Assembly: GCA_009760855.2 (NCBI GenBank)
Contig: WPIO01000053.1
Coordinates: 1,815,501 to 1,879,500 of the forward strand
DNA: 64,000 nucleotides
Direction: 5' to 3'
From: Cristatella mucedo
Lineage: Eukaryota; Bryozoa; Phylactolaemata; Cristatellidae
Below the pieces are notes generated by a model that was given only the letters and a program-made list of their open reading frames with translations, did no database searches and was not told the DNA's origin. Position 1 is the first letter of the stretch. Every line of letters starts with the position of its first letter. Both the position numbers and the translations under genes were made by a program. Positions 22,843 through 31,876 of the stretch are shown here, one piece after another.

Positions 22843-23587
22843 ATGCTACTTACATCTGTACTGGGAAACGACCCAAACAGTCGAAACTTAAATTGGAGCC
22901 TAAACCCTACCAGGAGTACAAGGGCTCCACACAGGCCACCAACGCCTAGCTCGCACCGGCAAATCCCTATGCCGAGATCACGTGCTAGCGCACACACACA
23001 AAACACAAACGAAACACAAAACGCCAGCTCGTGTGCGATACGACCTTATTCGGTGGAGTCCACCGAATCCTCCTAGCGCCGTCTTGTCCTGTTCCGTCCA
23101 TAGTCGGCGGACAGCCCGCCCTCAGCCCTCGCTTTCTGAGAAATGAGTGCAACGGCGTCGAAGCCAGACAAAAGACAATAAACCGTAAGACCATGAGCGA
23201 GCGTCGCTCGACTCTTAAATACCTAGCTTGGGACAATGGGGCAACCGCTTAGTAGTATTGGGCCAGACACCCCAGCCCATTACGGCAAGGAATCAATACC
23301 ATCAGTAGGCCACTGGAAGGGCACCTCTGTCCAGCTTGAATAGCGAATGATTCTTTCTTGTAACGAGTGGAGGTCGAGGTTGGCAGGCCAGCCAGCATCA
23401 ATCAGCAGCTTCCGCGCATACCGGACCAATTCTAAAGTCTGAATCGCCACTGCTCGTCTCAGAGCTTCCTGGCTTCCTCTTAAGCGCTTTTTCTCTTGCT
23501 CACTGCTCCAGGACAAAGGAGCTCTAGCCCGCCTCCAAACAGCTCTTCTTAGCGCTAAAATTCAGCCAAGGCCAGCAGGGCACTACA
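22843..23587 (-). mobile_element. Truncated LTR, copy of the 28.8-30.0 kb element
   Basis: Matches 29,203-29,965 closely and ends at the same CACTACA boundary before TGTATTTACC flank. The other end, including the terminal GTTACA, is missing, so this copy arose by segmental duplication plus loss rather than independent insertion. It contains a minus-strand open frame at 23,280-23,516 that is kept in both copies. Confidence 0.65.
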
Positions 23588-24029
23588 TGTATTTACCGCG
23601 TTCGTGCTTATGCCTGTTGAAGTTATTATATTGTAACGAACCTAGCGTCGTACATGTTTTCTAGCAGGTTTGTGATTTGCAAACTAAACAGTTCGGCACT
23701 TAATCATGAAACCTCGGCTGTTTTCTCCATCTATCATGTGCTTTGATCAATCAAAGCAAAACGTCAAAGTGCCATCCAGGGCTTCAACATCGACCTCTAG
23801 CCGGTTGCAACATGTAGGATGCAGTGTTTGAATCTATTACCCTGATGTTATTCATCAACAAGCAAGGTGTCCTCACTCTATCGCCCGCCATGTATTAAAT
23901 CTTCCTTTATCAGAAATTTCAGTGATATCATCTCAATACTTGGTGCAAGAAGTCCAATGTTTCTCATTATGATTGTTTTTCAGCGGTCCTTTTGGTTACT
24001 AATTTGATGCGTTCAGCACTTCATTTGTA

Positions 24030-24290
24030 AACTGACTCTTTGCCACTCGTGGCTTCTGTGGAACGCCCTACTCAATTCAAGGGTCATACGACCGACAAAA
24101 TCGTCTCATATAACTGCACCTTATTCTACCATAATACTACCAAATCTCTCTCATCTGATCACATTCAGATTAAATTCAGTATGAAATGCATACACTCTAC
24201 ATCCTCACCTAAAAATACAGGTGAATAGAGAAACCTCAATACCCTTGACATCAAGGCTGTCCGTGCGAGAGAATTATATTTTTTCTAACA
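24030..24290 (+). mobile_element. LINE alpha endonuclease-end fragment (B copy)
   Basis: Encodes a recognisable endonuclease end (FKGHTTDKIVSYNCT, LSSDHIQIKFSMKC), then stops. It is almost identical to 30,405-30,665, as expected if both belong to the same duplicated block. Between 23,588 and 24,030 lies only duplicated flank. Confidence 0.65.
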
Positions 24291-24295
24291 TAATA

Positions 24296-24530
24296 TTATC
24301 GATAATAATGCATGTGATAAAGCCCCCTCAGAGAAGTTGATCTCTTTCTAGGCGCTTTATATTTGCTGCAAAAGAAAGCGCATTTTAATGGTGAGTGACA
24401 TCACACTTGCCAAACAACTTGAATAACTGGTTAGAGCTGATATGCACAGGGTCAGCGTGCAAATGTCGTATGTGGAAGCATACACAGTGTCAGCACGCGT
24501 AAGCACTAGAAGGACGAATAAAACTTCCTC
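24296..24530 (-). mobile_element. LINE alpha 3' UTR, minus strand (B copy)
   Basis: Antisense LINE alpha 3' UTR ending in ATT-type repeats at about 24,296-24,308, head-on to the preceding endonuclease fragment. It lies about 1 kb upstream of gene B; a paralogous copy is upstream of gene C. Confidence 0.7.
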
Positions 24531-24954
24531 AAAACTACTTATTGTAAGTAAATAAATTGTATATAAGTTTATATTATTCGGAAGATACCAGGCATAGCGG
24601 ATTTTTTTAGTTAAGGTTCACATGTCGAATTCACCCTTTCGTTGCCTTTAATTACTAAGGTAGTTTAGCGATTGTTATATTTTACAGAGGATTCTGACTG
24701 CTGTGATTAGGTGTTATATTCATAACCAAGAGTGTGTCAGTGTTTGCCTGCTAGTGCCTGCGGATAAATTTGCTGTATAACCAACCGAAAAACAACAATA
24801 ATAACGCTGAGCCAAATCAATAACGGTACCGTCGAGACGCTGGAGCATTGGTCGTGTAATTGTCTTCATGTCATGCGCTTCAGAAACGCAAGTCAAAACG
24901 ACAAATCTAATAAAAAAAATTAACCAGCTGCTCGTGCTGGACCCGGACTGAGGC

Positions 24955-25496
24955 TAATGTAGACGATAACAGAGTCCGTAAATTTAACTGAGAAAAGCTA
25001 CTTGATTTCATTCAGCTTTTCAGCTTGTGAGTGCTCTAGAGATTTAACGTAACGCGGGTTGGAGCTTTGACCGCTTTCTAATTTTGCCAAATTTTTTATT
25101 CCTCGACTAGTCATCTTTGTCCGTGTGCTTGCATGATCAAGTGCAAAGTTTATGTTAGTCGATATTGTGCAAGGCGGCTCGGCCAATCGCTATGAATCTT
25201 TTCCAGCGTAGCTAAATTGTCCGGAATGTTCTTTACACCAAATATGGCTCTCCCACCATGTAGCTATTCGATAATTTTAAACTATTCACTTTTTTGGGAA
25301 AATTTTGTTAGGAGATAAGGAAACCGCCGTCTTTACAGGCAGCAGAACCGGATGCAAGCCGCATTCTGGAAGACCTCGTGACCTCAAACGAAGTAACGCG
25401 TCGTTAGACGGTTTGCATTCATTTTCGTACTTGCGGTCAGGCAGCTCTGTAGCACTCGTCATTCCTAGCAAGAGTGCAGCCAATTAAGGCGAGAAC
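24955..25496 (+). promoter_or_regulatory. Conserved 5' flank of gene B
   Basis: Nearly identical to the gene C flank (31,335-31,876) and clearly related to those of A and D. It ends in AGTGCAGCCAATTAAGGCG just before the start codon. A CTAG preceding CAAGAGTG (about 25,463-25,475) could be a splice acceptor or plain leader. Confidence 0.4.
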
Positions 25497-27617
25497 ATGC
25501 AAAGAAGTGGCACTTCGCACGAAACACTCGCTACGCAGTTTACAGAGGCATTGAATGCGGCCGGATGCTTCGTTTCCATCTATCGAGGTTTCGAAGAAGC
25601 GACCAGCCACGAAGAAAGAGTGTCACTTTTGCTGCACTCGAATGTATTTTGCAAGGTGCTGCAGAGTACGATACCAGCACCAGCCTTGCCACCGCCGGAA
25701 GAAAAACCAGAAGATCTTTGGAAAAGAGGCATGGACCTTTTTCGTAAAGGTATGTATGAAGAAGCACTCAAAATTTACAACCACAGTATCTTTTGCAGTC
25801 GCCCCCGTGAGCTGTCGCTGCATTTGCCGGCCGACGGCGGAGGCGTCAGTAACTTCTGGTTGGCTGTTAGCTACGCGAACCGATCGTTGGTGTGGTTAAA
25901 ACTCGGCCAGTACGGCTGCTGCTTACGCGACATCGAGGCTGCGTTCGCTTCCGGCTACCCGGAGGGCCATCGCTACAAGCTGCACGAGCGCCGGACGGGC
26001 TGCCTCGTCGCTCTCGGCGAGTACAGCTCTGCCGAGGAGGCGCTGCGAGCTAGCGAGGAGTCGCTACGACTCGCCGGGCTCAGCCAGAAAGATGAAAAGG
26101 AATGGCGGGGCAAGCTCGAACGGCACCGCTTGGCCTGTGCTGCCAAGCCTGAATTGCCCCCAAAGGCAGCTGCAGTCACGGCTGACCTGCCCGAGCTGTC
26201 GCACGGTACAAATCAGAGTTATCCAGCCCTGTCGTCAGCTGTTGCGGTGGAGAGGAACACCACCTACGGAAGACATGTCGTCGCCAAGCAGAAGCTCGGC
26301 GTGGGAGACGTGCTGCTGGTTGAGGAGCCGCTCGCCTCGGTCCTGGAGCCGCACTGTCTGAGCACTCACTGCCAGCACTGCCTCATGCGGCTCGTCGCAG
26401 TGTATCCGTGCCGGGGACGGTGCTCGGTGGCTCGTTACTGTAGCTTGACATGCGAGGGAGCGAGCTGGTCCGGCTACCATCGCTTCGAGTGCCGACGCAT
26501 GGAAGCACTAGTGGACTTCGGCCTGCTGCACGGCCACCTTGCTCTTCGAGCCGTACTCGCCGGAGGACTGGCCCACTACGAAGCTCGCGAAAGGCCGTCA
26601 CTCCCGATTCACCGAGTTGCTGCAGAGGAAGCAGCTGCCACTTCACCAGCTGCCTCAGCCGAAGCGACTGGATATGGCCGTCCACCTTTCGTCCGCCCTT
26701 CCGTTAAGGGGGATGCCAGTGCCCTCGGCTTTCAGCTCGAGACACACGAGTCCAAGCGGAAAAAGTCTGAATTGTTAGATATGGCCGTGAAAGCGGTCTA
26801 TCTCTCTGTGTGCGTCTACGTTGCAAAGGATTCTTCGCAAGGCGCCACGGCCGCCGGCCAGGACAGCAGAGACGGTGATATCGTAGAAGCGATGCTGACT
26901 GACATGACGGCTCTGAGCCTGGTCGGAGATGGTACTGTTAGGTCGAGACTAATAGATATGGCCGCTCTCACACTTCACTATATTCTCGTTATCGCTCAAA
27001 ACGTCCGTCCAATTTATGAATACGACTGCAGCTGCGATGCAATGAGACTGAACATGACAAATATCCGTAGTATCAAATCAGGAATAGGCATATACGGCAC
27101 GACCGGCTTGCTCAATCACTCGTGTGACCTGAACGTTTCTAGGCACAGCTATGGTCGAAAGATGGTGATCCGCTGCTTGCGGTCCCTCCAGCCAGGCGAG
27201 CAGCTGTTCGACACCTACGGCGTCTCGTATCTTAATGACGAACAGACTAGCCGGCAAGCTTTCCTCCGCAAGGTTTTTTGTTTCCACTGCAGCTGTGATG
27301 CCTGTAAAGGCAACTGGCCCCAGTTGAAAGACCTTCGAGACGACTGGAAAGTGCGTCCCTGCCGCCACTGGAATTACAGAGAGGATTGGCAATGTGAAGG
27401 CTGCTTAGCCGCAGCCAAAAAAGCCTATAAAGATCTGACGAGAATGCTACCTGACGTGTACTCCGTTGATCGACGACGGGCAATCTCCGTTTGTTCGGCA
27501 GTGGAAGCAAGCCTTGACATGCTGAGCAGCATTCTAGTCAATCCCAACAGAATTCTTGTCAAATGTCAAGGTCTATTGCTGCATTGCTATGACATAATGG
27601 CTAATTGCTATGTATGA
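25497..27617 (+). CDS. Smyd4-like: SMYD4-like protein B: TPR-MYND-SET lysine methyltransferase, 706 aa
   Basis: Single open frame of 706 codons, no visible intron. TPR-like region about 70-200; MYND ligands C292, C295, C305, C309, C315, C319, H328, C332; SET core NHSC at 540-543, GEQLFDTYG with Y574; post-SET C598, C600, C603 and later C622, C633, C636. Its 5' flank and first half nearly match gene C, but from the variable insert onward it follows gene A (QTSRQA, CKGNWPQL, CRHWNYREDWQCEGC), so it is a recombinant. Compared with A it lacks about 18 residues near 450. It ends early: the codon aligned with TTG in A is TGA, removing about 18 C-terminal residues outside the known domains. NHSCDL replaces the usual NHSCDP. 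Role as for A: probable protein-lysine methyltransferase. Confidence 0.9.
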   Translation: MQRSGTSHETLATQFTEALNAAGCFVSIYRGFEEATSHEERVSLLLHSNVFCKVLQSTIPAPALPPPEEKPEDLWKRGMDLFRKGMYEEALKIYNHSIFCSRPRELSLHLPADGGGVSNFWLAVSYANRSLVWLKLGQYGCCLRDIEAAFASGYPEGHRYKLHERRTGCLVALGEYSSAEEALRASEESLRLAGLSQKDEKEWRGKLERHRLACAAKPELPPKAAAVTADLPELSHGTNQSYPALSSAVAVERNTTYGRHVVAKQKLGVGDVLLVEEPLASVLEPHCLSTHCQHCLMRLVAVYPCRGRCSVARYCSLTCEGASWSGYHRFECRRMEALVDFGLLHGHLALRAVLAGGLAHYEARERPSLPIHRVAAEEAAATSPAASAEATGYGRPPFVRPSVKGDASALGFQLETHESKRKKSELLDMAVKAVYLSVCVYVAKDSSQGATAAGQDSRDGDIVEAMLTDMTALSLVGDGTVRSRLIDMAALTLHYILVIAQNVRPIYEYDCSCDAMRLNMTNIRSIKSGIGIYGTTGLLNHSCDLNVSRHSYGRKMVIRCLRSLQPGEQLFDTYGVSYLNDEQTSRQAFLRKVFCFHCSCDACKGNWPQLKDLRDDWKVRPCRHWNYREDWQCEGCLAAAKKAYKDLTRMLPDVYSVDRRRAISVCSAVEASLDMLSSILVNPNRILVKCQGLLLHCYDIMANCYV

Positions 27618-27869
27618 CCGCTTATGGATGAGCGTTTGTCAGAGGTTGAACTAGGTACAGGGTGTATTTAGAGTCGACTTTGCAGTATGCCTACTCCTGA
27701 ACCCTTCTTTAACCATCAAGAAATTCTGTGTGTTTACTGCACACCATGTTGTTCCATAGAATGCCGATAGGCCCCAAGCAACCGGTAATTCGCTCTTGAC
27801 TATTCAGAATGGGTAGTGAAGCTGGTCGCTCTGTAACGTGGCTGTAACATGATTATTACTTTAAACTGT

Positions 27870-27875
27870 ATTAAA
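27870..27875 (+). promoter_or_regulatory. Poly(A) signal ATTAAA of gene B
   Basis: Located about 250 bp past the stop in a segment closely matching the gene A signal region, including the following GATATAA context. Confidence 0.55.
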
Positions 27876-28249
27876 GATATAATCTATATCTTCATGCTTT
27901 GTGATCTCTTTCATTTTAGATCGTTGGTTCTACCAGCTCTTACATTTTGAAACCATATGTCGTTTAGCCTTTGCCTTAATGGTAAAGCCAGCATTTACTG
28001 GCAGTTTGGGTCTCGAAACCTTGCCAAAAATGATCGCAATGTTATCGCCGAGTCGCTTTTCTTTGTTTTTATAAGTTACATCATAACCTGTCTCTGTAAC
28101 TAGGTGAAACCTCCAGCAGTGCTAACACACTATACGAATTCAAAGCTATTCCGCATACTTGGAAAAGGGTTTGACGTTCATTTTTGTACTCACTTGTGTT
28201 CTAGTCGTCGAACATGCTCAAAATCCGCCTTCTGATCCTGTGTAGAGTC

Positions 28250-28335
28250 AAATCATTGATCGCACACTAGGTGAGGCCATGGTTGTTAAAACCGAGATCG
28301 TGAGTTCCAATCCTGTGGTGGGAAATCTTTAATTT
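28250..28335 (+). repeat. tRNA-like repeat, copy downstream of gene B
   Basis: Paralogue of 16,420-16,505, with B-box-like GTGAGTTCCAATC. Its position in the flank is the same as in gene A. The remaining flank, 27,618-28,757, shows no other gene. Confidence 0.4.
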
Positions 28336-28757
28336 CTCTACAGGCTCTTAGTTTGCAATTCAAAACACGCTGTAAAATCAGCTAGTTTTCAAGGGTTTTT
28401 TTTAATATCCTTTCCTAATTCTCTCATTGTATTTTTCAAACTACTTACCCACTACTCGACTCAGTAGCCTCACCCACCACGTCTTCGGTTTTAGCCTACG
28501 ATGAAAGGCGGAAATAATTCACCCCATCTGTCGCAGAATAGAAGCCGGCTCTCCTTAGCCGACTGTGGCTGTTGAACTACTAAAGGCTACTTTATTTCAA
28601 GTTTGCCAAAGCTACATTGCATCGTTAAAATAAGCACTAAGTCGTAGAATTACAATACCCTTGCGTTTAAAGCAGCACGTTTGTAGATGTATACAGAAAT
28701 TTTTCTAGCTATTTATGAGGTCATGCTTTGATCTCGTTAAGATCTTGATGACGTGTA

Positions 28758-29965
28758 TGTAACGCCGAAGGCTCAGCGGGGTAGGCTTGACCTACCGCTT
28801 ACCTAGCGGCGTAACCTAGCAAAAAATGCCGTTCGGGGCGGGCCTAGGCACAATAGGCAGGCCGCCACGAAACGAGTGTTTCTGGCGCTGACCTGCTTAC
28901 CGTTACTAAAGGGGTCGCGAGTCCGTGGCGTGAATTGGAAAGCGAGACACACAAATTGGGGATTTTACTGAACTTTATTCGCAAGCGCACAAAGTCTCCT
29001 CGCGTCTAGTTCAGCTTTATCTCCACACTCCTCGCACGTTCTCAACACCACCAACACTCTTGCGGAGGGAATACCTCTCCACACTGAAGCCCGAACCGGA
29101 GTCTAAACCCTAACCGGAGAACTAGAACTTGGTTACCGCCAGTGTGGCAGGAATATTCCACAAACGCCAACTCAAACCCTCCTGCAGAGGAAACACGTCT
29201 CCACACATACGCTACTTAAATCTGTACTGGTAAACGACCCAAACAGTCGGAGTTCAAATTGGAGCCTAAAGCCTACCCGGAGAACTAGGGCTCCACACAT
29301 GCCACCCACGCCTAGCTCGCACCAGCAAATCCCTATGCCGAGACCACGTGCTAGCGCGCACGCACAAAACACAAACGAAACACAAAATGCCAGCTCGTGG
29401 GCGATACGACCTTATTCGGTGGAGTCCACCGAATCCTCCTAGCGCCGTCTTGTCCTGTTCCGTCCATAGTCGGCGGACAGCCCGCCCTCAGCCCTCGCTT
29501 TCTGAGAAATGAGTGCAACGGCGTCGAAGCCAGACCAAAGACAATAAACCGTAAGACCATGAGCAAGCGTCGCTCGATTCTTAAGTACCTAGCTTGAGAC
29601 AATGGGGCTAGCGCTTAGTAGTATTGGGCCCGACACCCCGGCCCATTACGGCAAGGAATCAATACCGTCAGTAGGCCACTGGAAGGGTACCTCTGTCCAG
29701 CGTGATTGGCGAATTTGGTTCCGGACAATTCTTTCTTGGAACGAGTGAAAGTGGAGGTTGACAGGCCCGCCAACATCAATCAACAGCTTCCGTGCATACT
29801 GGACGAATTCTAAAGGCTGAATCGCCCCCGCTCGTCTCAGAGCTTCCTGGCTTGCTCTTAAGCGCTTTTTCTCTTGCTCACTGCTCCAGGACAAAGGAGC
29901 TCTAGCCCGCCTCCAAACAGCTCTTCTTAGCGCTAAAATTCAGCCAAGGCCAGCAGGGCACTACA
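28758..29965 (-). mobile_element. Solo LTR-like insertion with 4-bp target duplication
   Basis: The 1,208-bp insertion interrupts flank that is continuous at 16,905-16,925 and 21,780-21,810. On the minus strand it starts TGTAGTGCCC and ends GGCGTTACA, giving TG...CA ends. TGTA flanks both sides (28,754-28,757 and 29,966-29,969) as a target-site duplication. AATAAA on the minus strand near 28,975 fits an LTR read in that direction. No internal region or second LTR is present. A minus-strand open frame of 82 codons (29,646-29,894) begins SWSSEQEKKRLRASQEAL and is also open in the truncated copy at 23,280-23,516; I do not recognise it. Confidence 0.65.
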
Positions 29966-30404
29966 TGTATTTACCGCGTTCGTGCTTATGCCTGTTGAAG
30001 TTATTATATTGTAACGAACCTAGCGTCGTACATGTTTTCTAGCAGGTTTGTGATTTGCAAACTAAACAGTTCGGCACTTAATCATGAAACCTCGGCTGTT
30101 TTCTCCATCTATCATGTGCTTAGATCAAGCAAAGCAAAACTTCAAAGTGACATCCAGGGCTTGAACATCGACCTCTAGCCGGTTGCAGCGTGAAGGATGC
30201 AGTTTTTGAATCTATAACTCTGATGTTGTTTATCAGCAAGCAAGGTGTCCGCACTCTGTTGCCCGCCATGTATTAAATCTTCCTTTATCAGAAATTTTAG
30301 TTATATCATTTCAATACTTGGTGCAAGAAGTCAAACTTTTCTCATTATGATTGTTTTTCAGCGGTCCTTTTGGTTACTAATTTGATGCGTTCAGCACTTC
30401 ATTT

Positions 30405-30665
30405 GTAAACTGACTCTTTGCCACTCGTGGCTTCTGTGGAACGCCCTACTCAATTCAAGGGTCATACGACCGACAAAATCGTCTCATATAACTGCACCTT
30501 ATTCTACCATAATGCTACCAAATCTCTCTCATCTGATCACATTCAGATTAAATTCAGTATGAAATGCATACACTCTTCATCCTCAACTAAAAATACAGGT
30601 GAATAGAGAAACCTCAATACCCTTGACATCAAGGCTGTCCGTGCGAGAGAATTATATTTTTTCTA
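30405..30665 (+). mobile_element. LINE alpha endonuclease-end fragment (C copy)
   Basis: Near-identical to 24,030-24,290, in the same duplicated block upstream of gene C. Confidence 0.65.
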
Positions 30666-30679
30666 ACATAATATTATCG

Positions 30680-30905
30680 ATAATAATGCATGTGATAAAG
30701 CCCCCTCAGAGAAGTTGATCTCTTTCTAGGCGCTTTACATTTGCTGCAAAAGAAAGCGCATTTGAATGGTGAGTGACATCGCATTTGCCAAACAACTTGA
30801 ATAAATGGTTTAGGGCTAATATGCACAGGGTCAGCGTGCAAATGTCGTACGTGGAAGAATACACAGTGTCAGCACGCATAAACGCTAGAAGGACGAATAA
30901 AACCT
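30680..30905 (-). mobile_element. LINE alpha 3' UTR, minus strand (C copy)
   Basis: Near-identical to 24,296-24,530. ATT-type repeats at its left edge mark the LINE 3' end. Confidence 0.7.
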
Positions 30906-31334
30906 CCTCAAAACTACTTATTGTAAGTAAATAAATTGTATATAAGTTTATATTCATCGGAAGATACCAGGCATAGCGGATTTTTTGCATTGAAGTTCAG
31001 ATGTCGTATTAAGTCTTTCGTTGCCTTTAATTACTAAAGCAGTTTAGCGGTTGTTCAATTTTACGGAGGATTCTGACTACTATGACTATGTGTTATATTC
31101 ATAACCAAGAGTTTGTCAGTATTGGCCTGCTAGTGCCTGCGGATAAATTTGCTGTATAACCAACCGAAAAACAACAATAATAACGCTGAGCCAAATCATG
31201 AACAATACCGTCGAGACGCTGGAGCATTGGTCGTGTAACTGTCTTCATGTCATGCGCTTCAGAAACGCAAGTGAAAGCGACTAATCTAATAAAAACAAAT
31301 TGAGCAGCTGCTCGTCCTGGACGCGGACTGAGGC

Positions 31335-31876
31335 TTAATGTAAACAATAACATAGTCCGTAAATTTAACTAAGAAAAGCTACTTGATTTCATTCAGCTTT
31401 TCAGCTTGTGAGTGCTCTAGAGATTTAACGTAACGCGGTTTGGTGCTTTGACCGCTTTTTAATTTGCCAACATGTTTTTTCCTCGCATAGTCTGCTTTAT
31501 TCGTGCGTTTGCATGATCAAATGAACACTTTATATTAGTCGATATTGTGCGAAGCCGCTCGGCCAATCGCTATGAATCCTTTCCAGCGTTGCTAAATTGT
31601 CCGGAACGTTCTTCACACCAAGTATGGCTCTCCCACCATGTAGCTATTTGATAATTTTAAACTATTCACTGTTTTGGGAAAAATTCGTGAGGAGATAACG
31701 AAACCGCCGTCTTGACCGGCAGCAGAACCGGATGCAAGCCGCATTCTGGAAGACCTCGTGACCTCAAACGAAGTAACGCGTCGTTAGACGGTTTGCATTC
31801 ATTTTCGTAATTACGGTCAGGCAGCTCTGTAGCACTCATCATTTCTAGCAAAAGTGCAGCCAATTAAGGCGAGAAC
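31335..31876 (+). promoter_or_regulatory. Conserved 5' flank of gene C
   Basis: Almost the same sequence as upstream of gene B, ending AGTGCAGCCAATTAAGGCG before the start codon. Conservation with A and D is lower but continuous. Confidence 0.4.
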
